From a virus, in the IMG/VR virus record IMGVR_UViG_3300025009_000412, positions 1-20,293 of that record: 20,293 bases of DNA; one strand, given 5' to 3'. The number at the start of each line of letters is the position of its first letter. Position 1 is the first letter of the stretch. Below, in pieces: positions 14,778-19,357 of this stretch. The position numbers and the translations under genes were made by a program. The notes below the pieces were generated by a model. The model made no database searches. It was not told the origin of the DNA and saw only the letters and a program-made list of their open reading frames with translations.

Positions 14778-14983
14778 GGCTGCGGCTCCGGTTTTGCGTC
14801 ACCGACAAGTCCTGTGAGGCTGTAAACCTCTGTAAACTCGGTGTGGCATTGACGACACTTGCCGTTTACCCGATGAGTAAAGTCCGTTATATAGTGTTGC
14901 GCAGCGCCAAACCACAAGTCTCGACTACCACACTTGGGGCAATATGGGTATTCTTTGTACTGGATAATATCTATGTCGTACAT
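14774..14983 (-). CDS. small zinc-ribbon protein
   Basis: 69 residues with AGGAGG 8 nt before the ATG. CPKCGSRDLWFG near residue 15 and CRQCHTEFTEVY near residue 43 form a CxxC-CxxC zinc ribbon, the only recognisable feature. Proteins of this kind are common in phage early operons and often bind nucleic acid or host polymerase parts, but no specific target can be given. It follows recT, from which it is separated by 52 nt that contain a hairpin (14998-15017). Confidence 0.65.
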   Translation of the reverse strand: MYDIDIIQYKEYPYCPKCGSRDLWFGAAQHYITDFTHRVNGKCRQCHTEFTEVYSLTGLVGDAKPEPQP

Positions 14984-14997
14984 CTCTCAATCCTCCT

Positions 14998-15017
14998 GGG
15001 GCAGCTTTCGCCGCCCC
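14998..15017 (-). promoter_or_regulatory. RNA hairpin with GAAA tetraloop between recT and the next gene
   Basis: On the minus-strand transcript GGGGCGGC and GCTGCCCC pair over 8 bp (one G-U) around a GAAA loop. It has no following U-run; the next gene's AGGAGG comes directly after it. It is therefore more likely an RNA-stability, processing or translation-control element than a terminator. Confidence 0.5.
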
Positions 15018-15035
15018 GTTGCGTGACCTACTTGC

Positions 15036-16046
15036 CTACTTGGGCATCTCGCCCTTATTGGCGTACTCGGCAGCCTTCTTGCTGTCCGCGCCGATATCGC
15101 GCCAACCGCGATATGCCCGCATCCAGGCTACCGCGCCGTCATTCGTGGTTGGTACTGGCTTTGCTTTCGCTAGTGCGTTCTTGGCGGCGAACTCATTCTC
15201 GGACAATCCCGCCGCTATCACTGCGTCGTAGATACTCACTGGTTCAGCTTCCGGTTCGGTTACTGGCTCAACCTCAACCTCGGCGGCATCCTCAAAGTGT
15301 CCGTCAAGCACATCATCAAAAGCAGGGACGGGAATATCTTGCTCACCCGTGATACGTGGATCAACACCGATAAACGGCGGTGCATCTTCGTCTTGCATCT
15401 CGATTGACATGAGGCCGTAGCGTGAAAGCAGGATACGTAGTACAGTCTTTTTGCCCATGTCATCAAAGTTGGTAAACCACGCGCTCTCTTTCCTGCCACC
15501 ATTCATCCCGTACTGGTAGGACTTCGAGTAGCGCAGGGCATGGCGCTCTGCATCTTCTTTGCTCATGTAGATAAACTTCTCGAAGCCGTTCTTCAGTTTG
15601 AAGTATGCTACATACCCGGTGATGGTGTCGCCTGTGCGCTTGCCGTTCAGCTTGATCCCGCCTGTAAGCCGGTCCACTATGATTTCTTCGCCCTCGTAAA
15701 TCTCGGAGGCGTTGATCGCGTGGTACTGCCCGGTTCGTAGGGCTAACTGGATCATCCCCTTGTATCCGAGAATGAATGTGGCGGTGGTTTTGAACGGTAC
15801 GATATAAGCGAAGCCCAGCTCTTTGGCAATGGGCAGGCGCAGGATCGCTGCTTTGGCAGCGGCGCTCAACACACTGGCAGGCTGGCACTCCAACAGTTTT
15901 TGTTCTGCGTTCACCAGGCTGAGCAGGCCGGACAAAAACTCCGGGGCGCGCTTATCCAGCAGTTGCCGAAAGCGTTCCTGAACATCATCATTCTTCAGGA
16001 TGTCACGGAAGCGGGCATAAGGTGTGATTGCGGTTTGATCTGACAT
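15036..16046 (-). CDS. recT: RecT-family single-strand annealing recombinase
   Basis: 336 residues with AGGAGG before the ATG. RecT landmarks are clear: NAEQKLLECQPASVLSAAAK (46-65), GFAYIVPFK..ATFILGYKGM (78-98), QLALRTGQY (100-108), GYVAYFKLKNGFEKFIYMSK (144-163) and SAWFTNFDDMGKKTVLRILL (188-207). The core ends near residue 220. RecT binds single-stranded DNA and anneals it to complementary strands during phage recombination and replication. Beyond the core comes an acidic Glu/Val/Pro linker (about 225-270) and an extra C-terminal module (SIYDAVIAAGLSENEF... to the end), making it longer than the usual ~270 residues. No RecE-like or other exonuclease is encoded nearby. Confidence 0.9.
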   Translation of the reverse strand: MSDQTAITPYARFRDILKNDDVQERFRQLLDKRAPEFLSGLLSLVNAEQKLLECQPASVLSAAAKAAILRLPIAKELGFAYIVPFKTTATFILGYKGMIQLALRTGQYHAINASEIYEGEEIIVDRLTGGIKLNGKRTGDTITGYVAYFKLKNGFEKFIYMSKEDAERHALRYSKSYQYGMNGGRKESAWFTNFDDMGKKTVLRILLSRYGLMSIEMQDEDAPPFIGVDPRITGEQDIPVPAFDDVLDGHFEDAAEVEVEPVTEPEAEPVSIYDAVIAAGLSENEFAAKNALAKAKPVPTTNDGAVAWMRAYRGWRDIGADSKKAAEYANKGEMPK

Positions 16047-16060
16047 TGGTATCCTCCTAA

Positions 16061-16342
16061 CTAAAATCCTAGCTCTTCTAAAATTGACTTCTTTTGTTCT
16101 TCGGTTAGTGGGTTCATCTCGCGCTCTGCCTTGCGTGTTCTATATGCCACCTCCTCGATGGTTCTAACTTTTATCGCCGTGTGTTGCATGACGCTCCCGT
16201 GTTCAGGGCAGTTTGCGTACCATTTACGCCCAGGTGCGGGGTATTGCACAAGGTATGCGCTGCATAGGGCGCAACGATACTCGCGGACAAAGCGTCTTAT
16301 CTCGGTGTCGTCAAACACAAGCGGGTCAAGCAGGTTATCCAC
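16061..16342 (-). CDS. small cysteine-containing protein, unknown
   Basis: 93 residues from a GTG start that shares its G with the upstream stop (TAGTG). CALCSAYLVQYPAPGRKWYA then NCPEHGS gives a C..C...C..H arrangement, a likely zinc site. The C-terminal part is helical and charged (VRTIEEVAYRTRKAEREMNP, LTEEQKKSILEELGF). I do not recognise a family. It lies directly upstream of recT in the same operon, with only 14 nt between them. Confidence 0.6.
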   Translation of the reverse strand: MDNLLDPLVFDDTEIRRFVREYRCALCSAYLVQYPAPGRKWYANCPEHGSVMQHTAIKVRTIEEVAYRTRKAEREMNPLTEEQKKSILEELGF

Positions 16343-16695
16343 TAGCGCGCGTCCTCTCGCATCTTCACGGCGTATTGCAGGCTGGCCGGGACTTCTCCCC
16401 TGCTGGCAAACTCTACGCAGTCATACTCCCAATCAATAGCGGCGTCGCGGTGGTTGAGCAGGCGTTCAAACTCGGCGGCCTGTTCGGGTGTCCAATCGGT
16501 TGAAGCTCCGGCGGTTTCGTGAAACTCGTCCAGTTCTTTTTGCGCGCGCTTTGTGGCTTCACGCGCCATCGTCACGAACTCAGGGACAGGGTGACGGCTG
16601 TATGTCCCGTCCGCTACGTTGGCCGCGTCCAGCGCCGCCCAGGTGGGGTTGTATTTGCACCAATCTATTACGTAAACTTCGTTGGGTTGTCGCAT
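16342..16695 (-). CDS. early-operon protein, unknown function
   Basis: 117 residues, with AGGAGG 9 nt before its ATG. A folded-looking N-terminus (EVYVIDWCKYNPTWAALDAA) is followed by helices with many charged residues (EATKRAQKELDEFHETAG, EQAAEFERLLNHRDAAIDWE). No cofactor or metal motif and no membrane helix. Unknown; context in the recT operon suggests a recombination, replication or host-takeover accessory. Confidence 0.55.
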   Translation of the reverse strand: MRQPNEVYVIDWCKYNPTWAALDAANVADGTYSRHPVPEFVTMAREATKRAQKELDEFHETAGASTDWTPEQAAEFERLLNHRDAAIDWEYDCVEFASRGEVPASLQYAVKMREDAR

Positions 16696-16707
16696 TTGGT
16701 TTGCCTC

Positions 16708-16917
16708 CTACAATTCCTCGAAGTGGTTGCACTCCAGGCATACGATAAACGCCTTGTGTTCATCCTCGCGGGTGAACGACTTGTAAAGCATCCCGTAGTG
16801 ACGGCAGTTGCCGCAGCGGTGTTCGTAGTACGCGTTCATCAATTCGGGATCTACGTTTTCGCGCTGGACCCACCCGTCCGCTATCAGTTCTTCGTATCGC
16901 TCTCGCCAGTCAGTCAT
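16708..16917 (-). CDS. small zinc-ribbon protein, first gene of the leftward operon
   Basis: 69 residues from the ATG at 16917, preceded by GGAGG with suitable spacing; the longer reading back to 16980 would start upstream of the predicted transcription start. RCGNCRHYGM and VCLECNHFEEL form a CxxC-CxxC zinc ribbon, and the N-terminus is DWRERYEELIADGWV. As the first gene after the leftward promoter it would be made earliest. Its target is unknown; small ribbon proteins in this place can act on host transcription, which is inference. Confidence 0.65.
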   Translation of the reverse strand: MTDWRERYEELIADGWVQRENVDPELMNAYYEHRCGNCRHYGMLYKSFTREDEHKAFIVCLECNHFEEL

Positions 16918-16958
16918 TTGTGTATCCTCCGTGTAGTTATAATTTCGCTGTCGGTATA

Positions 16959-16998
16959 ATAATAACATTTGTTGATGCACTTGTCAAGTACCTATATA
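16959..16998 (-). promoter_or_regulatory. leftward early promoter with shared 17-bp block
   Basis: On the minus strand TTGACA (16987-16982), a 17-nt spacer and TATTAT (16964-16959) make a near-consensus sigma70-type promoter for the recT operon. The -35 is part of TATATAGGTACTTGACA, which is repeated exactly at the rightward promoter (17928-17944), so it probably also holds a common operator upstream of the -35. Confidence 0.75.
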
Positions 16999-17003
16999 GC
17001 AAA

Positions 17004-17028
17004 ATAGCCACCCAGTTTGGGTAGCTAT
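17004..17028 (-). terminator. terminator of the leftward repressor/membrane-gene transcript
   Basis: On the minus strand ATAGCTACCC pairs with GGGTGGCTAT (10 bp, one U-G) around AAACT, followed by a TTTT run. It lies after the membrane gene and directly upstream of the leftward early promoter, keeping the lysogenic transcript from entering the recT operon. The stretch 17029-17176 holds repeats and no gene. Confidence 0.75.
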
Positions 17029-17042
17029 CGAATATGTAAGGC

Positions 17043-17056
17043 TTTCGCCAGCGGTA
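17043..17056 (-). repeat. TACCGCTGGCGAAA, copy of the operator-like repeat
   Basis: It differs by one base from the core of the element at 17124-17140 and by two from that at 17969-17985. The 14-bp core TACCG(C/G)(A/T)GGCGAAA is shared by all three. Located in the non-coding stretch below the membrane gene. Confidence 0.45.
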
Positions 17057-17123
17057 CTTTATGCTATACTGCGTATGCTTATGATAAGGTATCGCCTATT
17101 TACTACCATGCAAAAAACATTGT

Positions 17124-17140
17124 CATTTCGCCTGCGGTAT
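17124..17140 (-). repeat. ATACCGCAGGCGAAATG repeat (inverted copy of Cro-gene leader)
   Basis: Reads on the minus strand; 16 of 17 bases match 17969-17985 on the plus strand, where the block forms the Cro-gene ribosome site and start codon. Here the ATG opens only a 7-codon frame (MTMFFAW), so it is either an operator copy or a relic of a duplicated control region. Confidence 0.5.
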
Positions 17141-17176
17141 AACCTTGTTCCGGATATGTATCATTAACTGAATCAT

Positions 17177-17443
17177 TCACAAGTGATGAAGTTTACCCGC
17201 AGACGCAATATAGATTGCAAAAAGAGACAGCCACAAACCGAATGGCTGCTCTTGTATGATGGATGTTATCAGTAGGATACCGGCGGCAGATAGAACGGCC
17301 AACCGATCGTAGCCGCGCCGTTCAATTTCCCCCACAACTAACACAAACAGGATGCTAGCGCGCTTGCGCAGGCTCAGCGTAGGCCAGGCCTGGATCACCG
17401 CGTCTATTACTTGATCTGGCTCATCGTCTGTGCTGTAATCCAT
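17177..17443 (-). CDS. small membrane protein downstream of the repressor (possible lysogenic-conversion gene)
   Basis: 88 residues from the ATG at 17443, 8 nt after GGAGG. The N-terminal half is acidic and soluble (MDYSTDDEPDQVIDAVIQAW). Then come hydrophobic stretches: RASILFVLVVGEIE, LAVLSAAGILLITSII and PFGLWLSLFAIYIASAG, giving two or three membrane segments. No family recognised. It has its own good promoter (17464-17492) and a terminator below, so it can be expressed in the lysogen independently of the lytic genes. That is the usual profile of superinfection-exclusion or other host-altering genes, an inference from context. Confidence 0.6.
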   Translation of the reverse strand: MDYSTDDEPDQVIDAVIQAWPTLSLRKRASILFVLVVGEIERRGYDRLAVLSAAGILLITSIIQEQPFGLWLSLFAIYIASAGKLHHL

Positions 17444-17463
17444 GTAGATTTCCTCCCACACGC

Positions 17464-17492
17464 ATTATAGCACAGATATTCTATTCTATCCA
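17464..17492 (-). promoter_or_regulatory. promoter of the membrane-protein gene
   Basis: On the minus strand TGGATA (17492-17487), a 17-nt spacer and a perfect TATAAT (17469-17464) preceded by TGC form an extended -10 promoter. The -35 overlaps the end of the repressor gene. The start of transcription would fall about 14 nt before the ATG at 17443. Confidence 0.7.
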
Positions 17493-17863
17493 GGGTCAAC
17501 GACTGGATCGGTCTCCTTGTCCTTGCCCAGCAGAATGTCCATAACGCGTTGTTTCTGGTTGTCATCGGCGGTAAACAGTAGCTTGACGATTGTAAGTATG
17601 GTCTTATCTTCTGGCATGTGCGGTGGTATGCCACATATCTCGTACACATGCGGCCCCAGCTTGTTGGCTATCTTGTAAATGTTCCTGCCAGACGGTAGCC
17701 GCTGGCCGTTCATCCATTGGCTAAGGCTGGTGTTGCTTACGCCCAGCCACTTGGCAAAGCTGGCTGCGCTGGTTATTCTCTTTTTCCCCGTTGCGTACTT
17801 TAGAAATTCATCGTTGAGCCACGCCTCCATCTCTCGTTCACGTGCTCTAATGTCGTCCTCCAT
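17486..17863 (-). CDS. HTH phage repressor (CI-like, no peptidase domain)
   Basis: 125 residues from the ATG at 17863, which has GGAGG 6 nt upstream. After a helical, charged N-terminus (MEDDIRAREREMEAWLNDEF) comes a typical XRE helix-turn-helix at about residues 32-70: SAASFAKWLGVSNTSLSQWM, NGQRLPSGRNIYKIANKLG. The C-terminal ~50 residues are helical (ILTIVKLLFTADDNQKQRVM). There is no S24/LexA peptidase domain, so RecA-driven self-cleavage is not expected, and induction must work another way. It is divergent from the Cro-like gene across a 119-bp control region, the classic immunity layout. Confidence 0.8.
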   Translation of the reverse strand: MEDDIRAREREMEAWLNDEFLKYATGKKRITSAASFAKWLGVSNTSLSQWMNGQRLPSGRNIYKIANKLGPHVYEICGIPPHMPEDKTILTIVKLLFTADDNQKQRVMDILLGKDKETDPVVDPG

Positions 17864-17898
17864 CGCAATCCTCCTACGGAATGTCATATCTAGCATAC

Positions 17899-17913
17899 AC
17901 GATTATAAATCGT
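17899..17913. promoter_or_regulatory. inverted repeat ACGATT-N3-AATCGT over the repressor -10
   Basis: Perfect 6-bp arms with a 3-bp centre. Read on the minus strand the centre completes TATAAT, a perfect -10 for the repressor gene whose start is 36 nt away; the -35 position has no good match. A regulator bound here would cover that promoter, which suggests autoregulation or repression by the Cro-like protein. Confidence 0.6.
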
Positions 17914-17927
17914 ACCACCTTGCATTT

Positions 17928-17967
17928 TATATAGGTACTTGACATTCGTTTGCCTTTGTGATAATAT
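17928..17967 (+). promoter_or_regulatory. rightward early promoter with shared 17-bp block
   Basis: TATATAGGTACTTGACA (17928-17944) contains a consensus -35. The -10 is GATAAT (17960-17965, 15-nt spacing, with an upstream TG) or TAATAT (17962-17967, 17-nt spacing). Transcription would begin near 17972, giving the Cro-like mRNA only about 10 nt of leader. The block is identical to that at the leftward promoter. Confidence 0.7.
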
Positions 17968-17968
17968 C

Positions 17969-17985
17969 ATACCGGAGGCGAAATG
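17969..17985 (+). repeat. ATACCGGAGGCGAAATG repeat at the Cro-gene start
   Basis: Contains the ribosome site and ATG of the Cro-like gene and matches 16 of 17 bases of the minus-strand copy at 17124-17140. A third, shorter copy is at 17043-17056. Confidence 0.55.
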
Positions 17986-18264
17986 TTATCACCTATGCGG
18001 AACACACAACTGCAAGAAATTTTATCCAACTACTTGGAGCAGCACGATCTTACCTATCGAGAGTTTGCAGAGCTGCTCAGTAAGACCTACCCGACAACCC
18101 AGGGCGCTGTTGGTCATTGGATGACGGACAAGTGGAAGCCGTCTGTGCTGCGCCTGCGGGCTTATTTAGAGAGCGACGACGAAAGCGTGAGGGGGTTGGC
18201 GAAGGAGCTAATTAATGTGCGCTTACTTGAGAATACCGCAGTCGAGGATATTGTCAATAGTTGA
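17983..18264 (+). CDS. Cro-like HTH regulator
   Basis: 93 residues, ATG 4 nt after GGAGG; an internal ATG (17995) has no suitable ribosome site. Residues about 11-45 (LQEILSNYLEQHDLTYREFA then ELLSKTYPTTQGAVGHWM) form an XRE-type helix-turn-helix, with the recognition helix near TTQGAVGHWM, followed by KWKPSVLRLRAYLES. The remainder is helical. As the first gene of the rightward unit, divergent from the repressor, it most likely represses the repressor gene and tunes the early promoters. Its start region coincides with the ATACCGGAGGCGAAATG repeat, so operator and ribosome site may overlap. Confidence 0.75.
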   Translation: MLSPMRNTQLQEILSNYLEQHDLTYREFAELLSKTYPTTQGAVGHWMTDKWKPSVLRLRAYLESDDESVRGLAKELINVRLLENTAVEDIVNS

Positions 18265-18287
18265 TACCGTTGCCAATGCGGTACAAA
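18261..18287 (+). promoter_or_regulatory. weak promoter and dyad upstream of the tRNA-like element
   Basis: TTGATA (18261-18266) and TACAAA (18282-18287) are 15 nt apart and would start RNA near 18295-18301. A dyad with perfect 5-bp arms, TACCGTTGCCAATGCGGTA (18265-18283), covers the spacer and shares its TACCG half-site with the repeats of the control region. Both are suggestive rather than strong. Confidence 0.35.
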
Positions 18288-18300
18288 CTACACGAAACAC

Positions 18301-18376
18301 GGGGCTGACAGGCGTTCGCGTAATTGTAGCGCAATCGCTACGATTATAGACCCGCGTTCGATTCGCGGCAGCTCCA
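18301..18376 (+). ncRNA. tRNA-like element with tmRNA/alanine-type acceptor and T-arm
   Basis: GGGGCTG (18301-18307) pairs with CAGCTCC (18369-18375) over 7 bp, with G3:U70 and discriminator A at 18376. These are alanine identity elements and equal the ends of bacterial tmRNA. The T-arm is perfect: CCGCG / TTCGATT / CGCGG (18352-18368). No D-stem or 7-nt anticodon loop can be formed. Instead, 18322-18331 pairs with 18336-18345 (10 bp, one G-U) around CAAT, and a GGCGTTCGCG stretch sits at the D-arm position. CCA is not encoded. The whole resembles the tRNA-like domain of tmRNA with its long P2 stem capped and the messenger part absent. An attachment-site copy of a host ssrA 3' end is the main alternative. 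Confidence 0.55.
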
Positions 18377-18382
18377 TCGTAA

Positions 18383-18396
18383 CCGCCATCCGGCGG
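18383..18396 (+). other. GC hairpin after the tRNA-like element
   Basis: CCGCC (18383-18387) and GGCGG (18392-18396) enclose ATCC. It lies 6 nt after the tRNA-like element. No U-run follows, so it is not a standard terminator; it may mark the 3' end for trimming or simply be chance. Confidence 0.35.
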
Positions 18397-18418
18397 CGCA
18401 GGCAAGGGAGGCGAGGCG

Positions 18419-18547
18419 ATGAACAAGATCCCCAACAGGAATGACTGGATTGACGAGCTGCGCGTCATCGCGCTGTTCACCCTGCTAATCATAATCATGG
18501 GCGCGGTGTTCTACGTGGGCGTCGTCACTAACGCATGGGGAGGGTGA
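18419..18547 (+). CDS. 42-residue single-pass membrane protein
   Basis: The ATG at 18419 follows GGGAGGCGAGGCG. A polar N-terminus (MNKIPNRNDWIDELRV) is followed by one hydrophobic helix, IALFTLLIIIMGAVFYVGVV, and a short tail TNAWGG. The gene sits between the tRNA-like element and the replication initiator, 9 nt before the latter. No family is recognised. A good ribosome site and clean spacing make it likely to be real. Confidence 0.6.
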   Translation: MNKIPNRNDWIDELRVIALFTLLIIIMGAVFYVGVVTNAWGG

Positions 18548-18556
18548 GGATAAAGG

Positions 18557-19357
18557 ATGCCTACGTTTCGTAAATTGCACACCAAGATAATTGATAGCTT
18601 CGACTTCGCTGAAATGCCGGACGATTTTACCCGCGTGTTCTGGCTTCTGCTGATAGTCGCCGCCGATAGCGAGGGGCGCATGATTGACAACTACGCATGG
18701 CTGCGATCCCGAATGTATCCGTTACGATCAGACGTGAAAGACGAACAGATAGAGGCTACGCTTGCATGGCTGGTGGATAGGGGAATGATTGTGCGCTACA
18801 CCGTCGAAGGGCGCGGGTACTTCTATGTTGTGAAGTTCAAGAGTTACCAAACCGGAACGGAACGGGAAGCCAAGAGTGTGTTACCAGCTGTTCAAGAGTT
18901 AGTCATGAGTAACTCGCGAGTAAGTCAAGAGCAGGTAAAACCTGCTGCATCTGCATCTGTATATGAGTCTGTATCTGTATCTGAGCCTGAAATTCTAAAC
19001 ACCGAAGGGAAAGTAATTAATTTCCAGGCTGAAATGTTGGGGGTTTTATCAGACGTTACCAAACTTGATTACAAGATAAAGCGCAATGCAGGACGATTAG
19101 CGAAACCATCAAAAGAATTACTTGACGCTGGTTATCTTCCCGAACAAGTCAAAACCTTTTATAGCTTGGGTAATTGGTGGTACGCAAACGATTGGCGCGG
19201 CCAGAAAGGGCAGCCGCCTACTCCCGAACAAATACTAGAAACCATAGCGCAGGCCGCCAGTGGCGTTAGGGCTAATGGCAGTGGTAAGCGCGCCGAACCT
19301 GCTGGCTACGCTGCTATCCGTGAATACATGGAGGAGCAAAAGAATGGCATCGAATGA
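18557..19357 (+). CDS. replication initiator / replisome organizer with winged-helix N-terminus
   Basis: 266 residues, AAAGG a few bases before the ATG. Residues about 1-95 form the winged helix common to phage replication organisers: FRKLHTKIIDSFDFAEMPDD, FTRVFWLLLIVAADSEGRM, then EQIEATLAWLVDRGMIVRYT and GYFYVVKFKSYQTG. A linker (about 110-150, Ser/Val/Glu-rich) separates it from a C-terminal helical part (DVTKLDYKIKRNAGRLAKPS, EQVKTFYSLGNWWYANDWRG) that probably contacts the helicase loader. In lambda-type phages the origin lies inside this gene, and the linker region here (18912-18989) is full of palindromes and hexamer repeats. The next gene overlaps its end by 14 nt. Confidence 0.7.
   Translation: MPTFRKLHTKIIDSFDFAEMPDDFTRVFWLLLIVAADSEGRMIDNYAWLRSRMYPLRSDVKDEQIEATLAWLVDRGMIVRYTVEGRGYFYVVKFKSYQTGTEREAKSVLPAVQELVMSNSRVSQEQVKPAASASVYESVSVSEPEILNTEGKVINFQAEMLGVLSDVTKLDYKIKRNAGRLAKPSKELLDAGYLPEQVKTFYSLGNWWYANDWRGQKGQPPTPEQILETIAQAASGVRANGSGKRAEPAGYAAIREYMEEQKNGIE
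18912..18989 (+). repeat. palindromes and tandem hexamers inside the initiator gene, candidate origin
   Basis: In order: the palindrome ACTCGCGAGT (18912-18921), the perfect inverted repeat AGCAGGT-AAA-ACCTGCT (18930-18946), and seven tandem hexamers of the type (C/T/A)(A/G)(T/C)CTG, one of them TATATG (18948-18989). An A/T-richer stretch follows to about 19022. Two GAGTAA copies flank the first palindrome. The cluster falls in the linker coding part, as the iterons of lambda O do. Confidence 0.5.

Noticed and set aside
17101-17124. Seven-codon leader peptide (MTMFFAW) after the minus-strand repeat
   Set aside because: No promoter is convincing upstream and nothing is coupled to it; more likely a by-product of the repeat.
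18301-18376. A normal tRNA gene
   Set aside because: No D-stem pairing and no 7-nt anticodon loop can be formed; only the acceptor and T-arm fit, so it is kept as a tRNA-like element.
18383-18396. Terminator for the tRNA-like RNA
   Set aside because: Short stem with no U-run after it, so it was recorded only as a hairpin.
18946-18989. CRISPR-like or satellite repeat
   Set aside because: Units are only 6 bp with no spacers and lie in coding sequence; better read as iteron-like or linker-coding repeats.
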